NCBI GenBank assembly: GCA_038256935.1 | Contig: JBBSJV010000033.1 | Span: forward strand, 1 to 13,629 | Origin: JBBSJV01 sp038256935 | GTDB lineage: Bacteria > Patescibacteriota > JACMRA01 | Direction: 5' to 3' | DNA length: 13,629 bases | Shown: positions 1 to 7,470 of the stretch, piece after piece | How positions within the stretch are numbered: position 1 is the stretch's first letter | Layout of the letters: every line of letters starts with the position of its first letter | Made by a program: the position numbers and the translations under genes | Notes under the pieces: generated by a model | Database searches by the model: none | Told to the model about the DNA's origin: nothing | The model's input: only the letters and a program-made list of their open reading frames with translations

Positions 1-299
1 TTCAACCTGCCATGGTAGGTATCGAAGGGGAAGTCGAAGATATTATCGATGAAAACTATGAGACTATTAGATCAATTCACTACCAAGATAAGATCAAACA
101 TTTGATGAGATGTGCTAATAAGCACCTCAAAGATATTGAGTTAAAAATTATCGAGGAGGTGATATTGTCAGATAGAAAAGCCCCAGCTGTTGCTTCAGAA
201 ATTGGACTAACTGCAGAAAATGTGCGGCAAAGACTCTCCAGGGGTCTCAAAAAATTAAGAATAAAATGTCTTGATATTTGGCAAGCAGCTAACAATTAA
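1..299 (+). CDS. ECF-type RNA polymerase sigma factor, unit 1 (5' end outside window)
   Basis: This is the C-terminal part of a sigma-70 family factor. The reading frame is open from base 3, so the gene starts before the window; the ATG at 12 is internal, because the intact paralog at 2276-2800 has the same Pro-Ala-Met-Val-Gly run at its residues 78-82. What is visible is the linker after region 2 and region 4. Region 4 holds a helix-turn-helix (GLTAENVRQRLSRGLKKLR) that should bind the -35 element. A conserved His-Tyr-x-Asp-Lys stretch precedes it, as in both paralogs. The gene ends 4 nt before the membrane-protein gene at 304, so the two are very probably co-transcribed and translationally coupled. 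I infer a pairing in which the neighbour controls this factor. Confidence 0.9.
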   Translation, partial: QPAMVGIEGEVEDIIDENYETIRSIHYQDKIKHLMRCANKHLKDIELKIIEEVILSDRKAPAVASEIGLTAENVRQRLSRGLKKLRIKCLDIWQAANN

Positions 300-303
300 T
301 ATT

Positions 304-2133
304 ATGAAACTACAAAACCCATTTACTCGAGAAGAAGAACTAAAATACTGGTTTGAACTAGATCCTAGTTACAATAATCTGATGCAAAGTAGGTATAGAG
401 AAAACTTTAAACAAGACTCAAACCCTATTATTATGTCAATTCAAAATACAATTACTTACTTTACAAAACATGCTGTTTTAGCGTCCCTACTACTATTTAT
501 TTCCCTAGGCTCTGTTGGCACATTTGCTGCTGAACTAGCTTTACCTAATGAACTAAAACCCTCAACTGCGATTAAAAATCTTTTTGCAGCCAACACACAA
601 CCTGATACAGATCCCTACACTCGCCTTGTCTTCGATGGCCAAAACGATGTGGTAAGTCTGGATCGATGCGATTTGGCTGTGAAATATCCTAAAAAAATAA
701 AAGAGGATTCTTTTAGTCCCACCTATTCCCCAAATATGAATCCAGAATTACCTTCCATTTCTACTTTAGACTTTTTCCCCTCTTCAAGACCTACAGATAC
801 CAATTATGCTCCAAATTCTTCACTCAAAATAGACTGTTACGACGCTAATAATCAGACAGCAATGAAACTTAGCGAGCTAAATACTCCCAAATTCTACAAC
901 TCAGAGTTTAGAGACCAAAGAGAAAAGTTGGATCAAGAAATCGTTGAACCAAAGGCTACTACCGCTAAAAATATAACAAAAGATCAACTGCGAGAAAAAT
1001 ACGGCTGGTTTATAACCGAAGCAGATCTTAAAAACATATATGTTTCAACTATTACCACTGAAACTCCAGCCTACAATTATTATGTTTCAGAAACTGAAAA
1101 GGAACAGGTAGATCTAGGCGGTGGCAATTTTCAAGCAATTCCAAAAACAATTAACCAGCTTGTTGAGCCAAAAGAAATGATTACCTTTAATAAAGATATT
1201 GTGACTTTTGAATATGATAGTCTACTATATCAAATCCAACTGACAAATACTCACCCCAATAAATACGAACCAGTGCTTGCTGGTAATCAGATCCAATTGC
1301 AATTCAATAGTTTAGTAAAAAATGAAGCAAATATTACAATTAGTGATGCTCGTGAGCCTCTAAAACAAGACACCAGTTCTAATTCATTATCATCTAAAAC
1401 TAAAACAGAAAATGCCCTTGAAAATGCAAATCTGGACAAATCTTTTTCAAATTTGGCTTGTAATATCGGTGAAATAACTACATATTCAGCTGACCTGGGT
1501 AACAGATACTTGTCTTTCAGTGTTAACAAACTTGATCTTATTGCTAAGGAAGAAAGTGTTTTTAATAAACAAATTAATTACTCTAGTGATCAAAGCAAAG
1601 ACTTTGCTGGGCGTATCAAAAAAGAGCTGTCCAATGGATTTTCTCAAGACCAAGTCACGGGCTCAGTCTCTCAGAGTTTGTTTTTCTCTCCTCAATGCAG
1701 TGAAGAAAGTCCTAATTTTGTAGTTGTATCTTATCTTGGAGAAGTAGAATATCCAAATACAGACAAAGCCATTGCTTTTGTTTCAATGCCTGCTTTTCCA
1801 GGCGGTGGTGGATCTTCAGCCTTTGCAAATATGGATTTCTTGACTATTACCGTACTTGCCACTCGTGGAAATGATGTGATTGAGCTGAAAAATTTTGATG
1901 ACCTTAAAATCTCAGATTACATAACAAGCAGTCAAATAGATATGTGTGAGTCTGGTTTATTTGAGGGAGGCAATATTGATATTACAAACCCTCAATACCG
2001 ATTTGAAAAAGATCCCATTATCCAAAGCATCAAATGCGTGCGAGATAAGCACTTGTGGAGCAACACTAAATTAACTCAAACTGCTAATCAAAAAGTGGCA
2101 GAATTACTCCAAAATTTTGCTCTAAAAACCTAA
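304..2133 (+). CDS. Single-pass membrane anti-sigma-like sensor, unit 1
   Basis: This 609-residue protein matches no family I recognise. The start at 304 is chosen over an in-frame ATG at 271 because both paralogs begin with the same motif a few residues in (NPF..EE.L..WFE). The cytoplasmic part is about 55 residues, followed by one membrane segment at about 55-75 with Lys-His before it, giving an N-in, C-out topology. The segment ends in an Ala-x-Ala-like site (TFA-AE) that signal peptidase might cut. Outside follows a conserved 52-residue block ending in CDLAVKYP, a variable stretch, a conserved LREKYGWF motif, a central NQIQLQFNS motif and a C-terminal part. It has six cysteines, all outside. 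Its position 4 nt after a sigma gene suggests an anti-sigma or receptor role. No zinc-type anti-sigma HxxxCxxC motif is present. Confidence 0.85.
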   Translation: MKLQNPFTREEELKYWFELDPSYNNLMQSRYRENFKQDSNPIIMSIQNTITYFTKHAVLASLLLFISLGSVGTFAAELALPNELKPSTAIKNLFAANTQPDTDPYTRLVFDGQNDVVSLDRCDLAVKYPKKIKEDSFSPTYSPNMNPELPSISTLDFFPSSRPTDTNYAPNSSLKIDCYDANNQTAMKLSELNTPKFYNSEFRDQREKLDQEIVEPKATTAKNITKDQLREKYGWFITEADLKNIYVSTITTETPAYNYYVSETEKEQVDLGGGNFQAIPKTINQLVEPKEMITFNKDIVTFEYDSLLYQIQLTNTHPNKYEPVLAGNQIQLQFNSLVKNEANITISDAREPLKQDTSSNSLSSKTKTENALENANLDKSFSNLACNIGEITTYSADLGNRYLSFSVNKLDLIAKEESVFNKQINYSSDQSKDFAGRIKKELSNGFSQDQVTGSVSQSLFFSPQCSEESPNFVVVSYLGEVEYPNTDKAIAFVSMPAFPGGGGSSAFANMDFLTITVLATRGNDVIELKNFDDLKISDYITSSQIDMCESGLFEGGNIDITNPQYRFEKDPIIQSIKCVRDKHLWSNTKLTQTANQKVAELLQNFALKT

Positions 2134-2157
2134 TTACAGAGTTTTATAACAAGCTAG

Positions 2158-2182
2158 CCCTTGCTAATTGCAGGGGTTTTTT
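2158..2182 (+). terminator. Rho-independent terminator of unit 1
   Basis: A 7-bp stem (CCCTTGC / GCAGGGG, with one G-T wobble) and a 5-nt loop are followed by six Ts. It sits 24 nt after the stop of the unit 1 membrane protein. The 3' arm matches that of the unit 2 terminator. Confidence 0.85.
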
Positions 2183-2240
2183 GTTGTCAAAATCAATTCT
2201 TGTCACGTTTTAATAATTCCGTTGTCTATTCAGGTGTATC

Positions 2241-2269
2241 TTGCAAGAGTACATAAATTAAAGTAACAT
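2241..2269 (+). promoter_or_regulatory. Candidate promoter of unit 2
   Basis: TTGCAA (2241-2246), a 17-nt spacer and TAACAT (2264-2269) lie 6 nt before the ATG at 2276. Each hexamer matches the sigma-70 consensus at only 4 of 6 bases. Unit 3 has a similar arrangement, TTTACG (4607-4612), 17 nt, then TAACAC (4630-4635), and the TAACA..TTCA stretch is shared between the two leaders. If the factor regulates itself, an ECF-type promoter could lie here instead. Confidence 0.3.
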
Positions 2270-2275
2270 TTCACC

Positions 2276-2800
2276 ATGCAATCTGAAGCTCACAAACTCT
2301 GGTTTACCTATTACCCAAAAGTATATGGTTATTACTTTAGAAGAGTTAACGTTAAAGAAGATGTTGAGGATCTGACTAGCTTAGTCCTGACAAACTTTAT
2401 TAATAAAATCACTGACAGCTCAAATTCAATCCAAAACCCCCACGGCTATTTGTGGCGATCAGCTCACAATCATTTGGTAAATTATATAAGAGCCAAATCG
2501 AAAAGACCGGCCATGGTTGGAATCGAAGGAGATGTCATTGATGTTATCGACCAGGATATTGAAAACCACCGCAGCCAGCATTATAAGGATAAGATCAAGC
2601 ATATTATGAGATGCGTTAAAAACAATCTAGAAGGATTGGATCTTAAAATCGTAGAAGAAGTTGTGATGATGGACAAAAAATCTGTCGACGTTGCTAAAGT
2701 CTTTGGATTAACAGCAGATACTACCAGACAAAAGCTCAGCCGTGGACTCAAAAAACTACGAGCCAAGTGCCTTGATCTTTGGCAAACCTTAAACAATTAA
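2276..2800 (+). CDS. ECF-type RNA polymerase sigma factor, unit 2 (intact)
   Basis: This 174-residue protein is of normal length for an ECF sigma factor, with only regions 2 and 4. Region 2 spans about residues 8-77: YYPKVYGYYFRR, the EDVEDLTSLV core-binding helix, and a YLWRSAHNHLVNYIR stretch that reads and melts the -10. An acidic linker covers about 78-100. Region 4 is at about 105-165, with a helix-turn-helix around residues 137-162. No extra C-terminal domain is present, so control must come from a partner; the membrane protein starting 4 nt downstream is the obvious candidate. The start has no Shine-Dalgarno. It is the only intact sigma gene in the window and served as reference for judging the other two copies. 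Confidence 0.93.
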   Translation: MQSEAHKLWFTYYPKVYGYYFRRVNVKEDVEDLTSLVLTNFINKITDSSNSIQNPHGYLWRSAHNHLVNYIRAKSKRPAMVGIEGDVIDVIDQDIENHRSQHYKDKIKHIMRCVKNNLEGLDLKIVEEVVMMDKKSVDVAKVFGLTADTTRQKLSRGLKKLRAKCLDLWQTLNN

Positions 2801-2804
2801 ACTT

Positions 2805-4478
2805 ATGAATACATTACAAAACCCATTTGATCTAGAAGAAAACTTAACTCCATGGTTCGAGTTAAACCCGAGCTTTCAAGATTCTCAATTGCAAGGCTGG
2901 AATAGTAACTTTAAAAAACAATCTAATTCATTATTTATGCCCTTACAAAATACAATTACATATTTTACTAAACACGCAGTACTTGCCTCGCTACTACTAT
3001 TTATTTCCCTCGGTTCAGTTACCGCGCTAGCTGCTGAATTTACCCTACCCCAAGACTACAAGCCATCAACGGTTATCAAAAACCTCTTTGCAGCAAACCA
3101 GCAACCTGATACAGACCCCTACACTCGATTAGTCTTTGATGGACAAAATGACGTGGTGAGTCTGGATAATTGTGATCTGGCTGTGAAGTATCCAAGCATT
3201 GCCAAACAAGCTGATTTAGGTGGCAGAAAAGTATCTGCTTCTCAAAAAGAGTTTGCTACTGATCAAAATCATGGAGAGCCAGTTGCTATTGTCGAATTTG
3301 GTGATGACTTTTTCAATCCTGATTTTGATAGTATGAACCCATTACTTAATCTAGATTTAGCTTGCTATGAAGGTACAGTTTTAAACTTACAGGCAATTAC
3401 TAACAAGTCAGCTCTAGATTTAGAAAGTGATAATTACACAGAAGATCCAGATGGTGTCTATATTTCTGATTTTAAACCTGAATTTAAAGAAGTTAAGCTT
3501 ACAAAGGATGAGCTTAGAGATTCTTTAGGCTGGTTTGTGACTGAATCAGAAATCACTAACATTAGAAAATTGAGCGCTTCTAGAAAAGCAAAAGTATATT
3601 CTAGCTATACATTCAAATATGTTGAAGGGGAAAACGGTTTAGCCGAAACTGTCTTTGACTATGTAAGCCCTGAAGAGACAGTTGACTTTACTACCAATTT
3701 AGTGGCTTTTGAATACCAAGGTAGGACTTACACAGTTGAGTATTATTCTAATCACCCTCACAATAAAGTAAGTGGCCTTTATGGAAATCAAATCCAGCTA
3801 CAGTTTAATTCCATAGTTAAAAATGAACCCAATGTTATCTTAAGACCCAGTCAAAACTCTGTTTTAGATCCGGTAAAAGTTAAAGAAATGGAAAAGACAT
3901 TTGTAAATGACACCTGTCATATTCAGGCTCATACTTCATATACTTTCTCTGAAAATATTGATGCTGGTGAAATGAAAATTGTAAATAAAAAAGTCCTTGA
4001 AAAAGATAACATTTCTATGTCTAATGATTTTATAGGATTTATCAATAAACAATTTGAGCTTGAATCCGAAAATGGCATGTCTCCATTATTACCAGCTAAG
4101 ATGCTACTGTATAGTTCTTGTTTTGGATTCTATTCCTATTATTCTGGTGATATTGCAAGTATTGAGTATCCAGGGGTTGACTTAGTCCGAGCCGTATATG
4201 CTTTGGAGGGGCAGGCTGAAGTTCCAACTATTAGTATTTACATATTTGCTCAAAAAAGCGATAACCTAATCTTACTTAATAGTGCATTACCTATTAGTAA
4301 TAGCGATACTGGACTTTATGAAGATAGTCTTTTCACTCTTGATGAACAAGAAAAATGCATATTTGAATCCCAAAATTCTATGCAATGCTTCTCAGCCCTT
4401 GCCAAAACCAAACCAAACATTCAAGCTTTAGTAAGGCAAAAAGCTAGCAATCTAGTTCAGACTTTTGCCCTTGAATAA
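2805..4478 (+). CDS. Single-pass membrane anti-sigma-like sensor, unit 2
   Basis: This 557-residue paralog of the protein at 304 has a cytoplasmic part of about 55 residues, with the NPF..EENL.PWFELNPS motif at 6-23. The membrane segment at about 56-76 is almost identical to that of unit 1 (HAVLASLLLFISLGSV), and ALA-AE at its end is a good signal-peptidase-like site. The juxtamembrane block covers residues 79-130; it shares 47 of 52 residues with unit 3 and 44 of 52 with unit 1. A variable region follows, then the LRDSLGWF motif, the NQIQLQFNS motif and a C-terminal part ending QTFALE. It has six cysteines, all outside. It starts 4 nt after the sigma stop without a ribosome site, which suggests translational coupling and a fixed ratio of the two products. 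Anti-sigma function is inferred from context only. Confidence 0.85.
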   Translation: MNTLQNPFDLEENLTPWFELNPSFQDSQLQGWNSNFKKQSNSLFMPLQNTITYFTKHAVLASLLLFISLGSVTALAAEFTLPQDYKPSTVIKNLFAANQQPDTDPYTRLVFDGQNDVVSLDNCDLAVKYPSIAKQADLGGRKVSASQKEFATDQNHGEPVAIVEFGDDFFNPDFDSMNPLLNLDLACYEGTVLNLQAITNKSALDLESDNYTEDPDGVYISDFKPEFKEVKLTKDELRDSLGWFVTESEITNIRKLSASRKAKVYSSYTFKYVEGENGLAETVFDYVSPEETVDFTTNLVAFEYQGRTYTVEYYSNHPHNKVSGLYGNQIQLQFNSIVKNEPNVILRPSQNSVLDPVKVKEMEKTFVNDTCHIQAHTSYTFSENIDAGEMKIVNKKVLEKDNISMSNDFIGFINKQFELESENGMSPLLPAKMLLYSSCFGFYSYYSGDIASIEYPGVDLVRAVYALEGQAEVPTISIYIFAQKSDNLILLNSALPISNSDTGLYEDSLFTLDEQEKCIFESQNSMQCFSALAKTKPNIQALVRQKASNLVQTFALE

Positions 4479-4511
4479 TACTCAAACAGATAGCTTTACA
4501 ACAGCCACTTT

Positions 4512-4537
4512 CCCCTGCTAACCATGCAGGGGGTTTT
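4512..4537 (+). terminator. Rho-independent terminator of unit 2
   Basis: A perfect 7-bp stem (CCCCTGC / GCAGGGG) and a 7-nt loop are followed by TTTT. It lies 33 nt after the unit 2 membrane-protein stop. It is the counterpart of the unit 1 terminator at 2158; no such hairpin follows unit 3. Confidence 0.85.
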
Positions 4538-4645
4538 GTATTGTCATAACTATAAACTTTGCTTATACTTTTTCTTAACTTACAAAGGTGTCACAAAAAA
4601 TTTGTTTTTACGACTACACTTGTAAATCCTAACACATTCAAAGAA

Positions 4646-5172
4646 ATGACTAACGCAGAAATAAATCAAGTTTGGGATGACAATTACCCAAAAGTCTACG
4701 GATATTTTTTTAGAAGAGAACCACCCGTGAAGATGTAGAGGAGCTAACAAGTGTGACTATGCACGGATTTTTGGATGGCTTATCTAATCCTCAAAAGACC
4801 ATTTCAAATCCTCAAGCTTTTCTGTGGAAAATTGCCCACAATCAACTGGTTACTTTTATCAGGTTTAAATCCAAACAACAAATTCCACTTTCAATTGAAA
4901 ATGACGAAGAGTTTGAGGTCGATGTTGATATGGAAAGCAGTCGAAGCCAGCATTATACAGACAAAGTAAATGATCTTATGCAGTGTCTTAGGAATCAAAT
5001 CGAAGGGATAGAGCTTGAAATTGTGGAGTTATCAATTCTTGATGATCGCACGTCTAATGAGGTATCTCAAATACTCAATTTAACTGCAGTTAATGTCAGA
5101 AAAAAGCTAAGTCGTGCCCTACAAAAAGTCCGTATACAATGCCTTGAATTGTGGCAAAGTTATCAGGTGTAA
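4646..5172 (+). pseudogene. ECF-type sigma factor, unit 3, broken by a 1-nt frameshift
   Basis: From ATG 4646 the frame encodes a normal region 2 start (NYPKVYGYFFRR), but it hits TAG at 4736-4738 after 30 codons. The rest of the protein (REDVEEL onward, through the complete region 4 helix-turn-helix) continues in another frame to the TAA at 5170-5172. Between the shared Arg-Arg and Glu-Asp-Val codons the intact paralog has 12 nt and this copy has 11 (4718-4728), so one base is missing. Slippage at the run of seven Ts (4705-4711) would not help, because the shifted frame meets TAG at 4711. An internal GTG at 4753 could yield a 139-residue product lacking most of the core-binding part of region 2. 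It is either a real pseudogene or a sequencing or assembly error. Confidence 0.8.
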
Positions 5173-5184
5173 TTATTTAAATTT

Positions 5185-6834
5185 ATGACTATTAAGAATC
5201 CATTTCAAAAAGAAGAAAACCTGCAACCCTGGTTTGAAAACTTCGCTGCTTACAAAAAGTCCTTTCAAGCAAGTAAATATACTTATATCCAAAAAGTTAA
5301 AACCTCAAATCAACCAACAAATCATATTCAAATTATGTTAAAATATTTTTCTACACATTTTGTTGCTGCCTCCTTTTTAGTAATTATGCTTACTGGTTCT
5401 GTTAGTGTAGTAGCAGCCGAAATTACCCTACCGCAAGACTACAAACCATCTACAGTCATCAAAAACCTATTTGCAGCAAATGAGCAGCCTGATATCGACC
5501 CATATACGAGACTAGTTTTTGATGGAGAAAACGATGTGGTTAGCCTTGATCGGTGTGACCTGGCTGTAAAGTACCCAAAAAAGTCAGGAGAAAACAATGT
5601 AGAGGCAAGTGGAGAGCAATTCAAAAATACCTTTTTTGTTGGCGATAGGTTGATGGATCCATTTTATAACAACTTAACAGCAAATTTGAAAATTGGACTC
5701 AGCGATGATAAGTACAGTTATAATTATATAGAATACCTGCAAAGAACAATTGAAGATGTAGAGATCGAATGTTTCCAAAAACTTATTCCAGACATAAAAG
5801 CGCTTACTGATACATATGGCTTGGCTTTAAATACTGACCGCTACGTCGATACCTTAAATATCGATTATACACCAGAAGCCATTACAACCAATTACACCAC
5901 AGATCAATTAAGGGAAAAATACGGCTGGTTTGTCACCCAATCAGAGTTAACTGATATCAAAGAAGTAAGCTATACCCGCCAAATACCGATGTATGATGAT
6001 ATTATTTTTAATGGATCGCAGGAATACGATAGAAGTGGCTACAGTTATAAATTTGTAGAACCGATTCAGACTGCTGACTACACTTACCATAATATTACTT
6101 TTGGATATAATGGTTCTTGGTATTTGATCAAGTTTTATACTAATAGTCCCTACACCAAAATGCAAGGTCTTAAGCCAAATCAAATCCAGATGCAATTTAA
6201 TTCTTTAGTGCAAAACGAATCTAACATTGTATTAGATAACCCCAATCAAAGCGAAGTCGAATTTACAAACAACGATGACTTTGATATTTCATCCAATTTA
6301 TCTTGTAACTTAATGCCCATAACCAGTTATTTTGGAGATAACAATCAAGCTGTAGTTACTTCAGTTACCGCAGAAATTGCTCCTGAAAATAGAAAATTAA
6401 TGAATTACTTCAATCAGTTTTTGAATAAATATTTAAGCTTAGAAACAGAAGATGATACTTTATTTTTTGACCTTAATGAAACCCAATATATCCTAAATAA
6501 CGCTTGTGGAGGAGGTTACAAATTCAACATCGCAGACCTTGACATAGAGTACCCTAAAACCAATCAATCCAGAACAGTCTATGCTTTTGTTGGAAATGGA
6601 TTAACCCCAAATATAAGCGTATTCGTCTATGCAAGAGCTGGAGATGATATTATTTTATTAGAGTCATTTATTTATGATCAGGACCCAAAAGCTGAAGAAT
6701 CTGTTTTATATGAAGGACTATACCAAGAGTGTGGGTTTCTAAGTCCAGAAAACGATCAGTGTTATCTCGATTATGTTAAAAATAGTAAACAATTCCAATC
6801 TCTAATTTTATCAAGGGCTAATTTGCTTATCTAA
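5185..6834 (+). CDS. Single-pass membrane anti-sigma-like sensor, unit 3
   Basis: This 549-residue paralog begins 12 nt after the (broken) sigma gene. The cytoplasmic motif is kept (NPFQKEENLQPWFE), but the rest of the inner part and the membrane segment (about residues 58-78) differ clearly from units 1 and 2. The segment ends in VVAAE, again a possible signal-peptidase site. The juxtamembrane block is almost unchanged, as are the LREKYGWF and NQIQMQFNS motifs and all six outside cysteines. The C-terminus is short: the stop at 6832-6834 sits where units 1 and 2 have a Gln codon. After it the frame continues Thr-Phe-Glu-Ile-Lys-Lys to the next TAA at 6853, matching the paralogs' Q(T/N)F ending. 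No terminator hairpin like those of units 1 and 2 follows. Confidence 0.85.
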   Translation: MTIKNPFQKEENLQPWFENFAAYKKSFQASKYTYIQKVKTSNQPTNHIQIMLKYFSTHFVAASFLVIMLTGSVSVVAAEITLPQDYKPSTVIKNLFAANEQPDIDPYTRLVFDGENDVVSLDRCDLAVKYPKKSGENNVEASGEQFKNTFFVGDRLMDPFYNNLTANLKIGLSDDKYSYNYIEYLQRTIEDVEIECFQKLIPDIKALTDTYGLALNTDRYVDTLNIDYTPEAITTNYTTDQLREKYGWFVTQSELTDIKEVSYTRQIPMYDDIIFNGSQEYDRSGYSYKFVEPIQTADYTYHNITFGYNGSWYLIKFYTNSPYTKMQGLKPNQIQMQFNSLVQNESNIVLDNPNQSEVEFTNNDDFDISSNLSCNLMPITSYFGDNNQAVVTSVTAEIAPENRKLMNYFNQFLNKYLSLETEDDTLFFDLNETQYILNNACGGGYKFNIADLDIEYPKTNQSRTVYAFVGNGLTPNISVFVYARAGDDIILLESFIYDQDPKAEESVLYEGLYQECGFLSPENDQCYLDYVKNSKQFQSLILSRANLLI

Positions 6835-6947
6835 ACTTTTGAAATCAAAAAATAATCTAGCAAGAGTCTTTACTTTGTATGTATAAATCAAAGATTGGTC
6901 TAGTTAAATTGCTGACGCTTTAGTCAGGTAAGACAGGCCTATACATA

Positions 6948-6976
6948 TAGACATTTATTGCAAATAGTTATATACT
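6948..6976 (+). promoter_or_regulatory. Sigma-70-type promoter of the TPR gene, likely leaderless
   Basis: TAGACA (6948-6953), a 17-nt spacer and TATACT (6971-6976) each match the consensus at 5 of 6 bases. The -10 ends 7 nt before the ATG at 6984, so transcription should begin at or next to the start codon. Confidence 0.75.
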
Positions 6977-6983
6977 AATTTAC

Positions 6984-7421
6984 ATGTCCAAATCATCCGA
7001 TGATGCAAGCACAAGCCTTATCAAGTCACTTCTCAAAAAAGGTGATAGATTGCTAGATAAAGAAGATTTCAAGCAAGCCAAAGTGGTTTATCAACAAGCC
7101 TTGAATGTATTAAATGATTGCGATGAAGTGCACCGTGATCTTTGTAAAGAAACCTTAATTGCACTCGGTGATGTATGCTTTTTATCTTCAGATTACAAAC
7201 AGGCAGTTCAATATCTTGACTTGTATCTTGAGCATAATAACGGAAAAAGCAACCCTATGCTCAATCTTAGACTCGGACAATCCTTATTTGAGATCGGTGA
7301 TGTTAAAGGTGGGTGGGAGTATTTATTCAAAGCATTTATGAGTGGAGGAGTGGAGCTGTTTTCAGGTGAAGATACAAAATACCTTTTTTTTGTCCAAGAA
7401 AACAACCAAGTTGAGTCCTAA
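6984..7421 (+). CDS. Small TPR-repeat protein
   Basis: This 145-residue protein has no signal peptide or membrane segment, so it is probably cytoplasmic. I read about three helix-pair repeats of tetratricopeptide type: residues 13-45 (LLKKGDRLLDKEDFKQAKVVYQQAL), 57-88 (IALGDVCFLSSDYKQAVQYL) and 91-124. They have the usual small residues and the Tyr/Ala pattern. The tail (ELFSGEDTKYLFF) resembles the capping ends of small TPR proteins. Such proteins normally act as protein-protein adaptors; no partner is evident. The gene has its own promoter and a likely leaderless start. It lies 150 nt after the sigma array, with no strong terminator between, so read-through from unit 3 is possible. Confidence 0.8.
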   Translation: MSKSSDDASTSLIKSLLKKGDRLLDKEDFKQAKVVYQQALNVLNDCDEVHRDLCKETLIALGDVCFLSSDYKQAVQYLDLYLEHNNGKSNPMLNLRLGQSLFEIGDVKGGWEYLFKAFMSGGVELFSGEDTKYLFFVQENNQVES

Positions 7422-7432
7422 ATGGAAACCCA

Positions 7433-7461
7433 TTGACTAAGCAATATTTCTTGATTTTAAT
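7433..7461 (+). promoter_or_regulatory. Sigma-70-type promoter of the membrane hydrolase gene
   Basis: TTGACT (7433-7438), a 17-nt spacer and TTTAAT (7456-7461) each match the consensus at 5 of 6 bases. The -10 ends 9 nt before the ATG at 7471, leaving a leader of only a few nucleotides. Confidence 0.75.
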
Positions 7462-7470
7462 TGATTAATT

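Larger units (their letters stand above)
1..6855 (+). repeat. Tandem array of three ECF sigma / membrane anti-sigma-like units
   Basis: Three paralogous modules lie head to tail. The membrane-protein starts at 304, 2805 and 5185 give unit periods of about 2.5 and 2.4 kb. Each module has a sigma gene, a gap of 4, 4 or 12 nt, then the membrane-protein gene. Modules 1 and 2 also share a terminator whose 3' arm is GCAGGGG. The copies are old: the juxtamembrane block of the membrane proteins is nearly identical in protein, yet its codons differ at many synonymous sites. This points to selection on protein sequence rather than recent duplication. The array continues to the left of the window for at least the rest of the first sigma gene. 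Confidence 0.85.

Noticed and set aside
271..303. Earlier in-frame ATG for the unit 1 membrane protein
   Set aside because: It lies inside the sigma gene, and both paralogs begin at the place matching 304.
4705..4738. Programmed frameshifting in the unit 3 sigma gene
   Set aside because: A shift on the T7 run meets TAG at 4711 at once, and no other slippery heptamer lies before the stop at 4736.
2232..5170. AGGTGT upstream of units 2 and 3 (2232, 4586) and before the unit 3 membrane gene (5165) as a sigma-specific promoter motif
   Set aside because: Six bases occur by chance a few times in a window of this size, and the distance to the starts varies widely (15-55 nt).
6912..6927. Hairpin CTGAC / GTCAG after unit 3 as a terminator
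   Set aside because: Only 5 bp, no T-run, and unlike the terminators of units 1 and 2.
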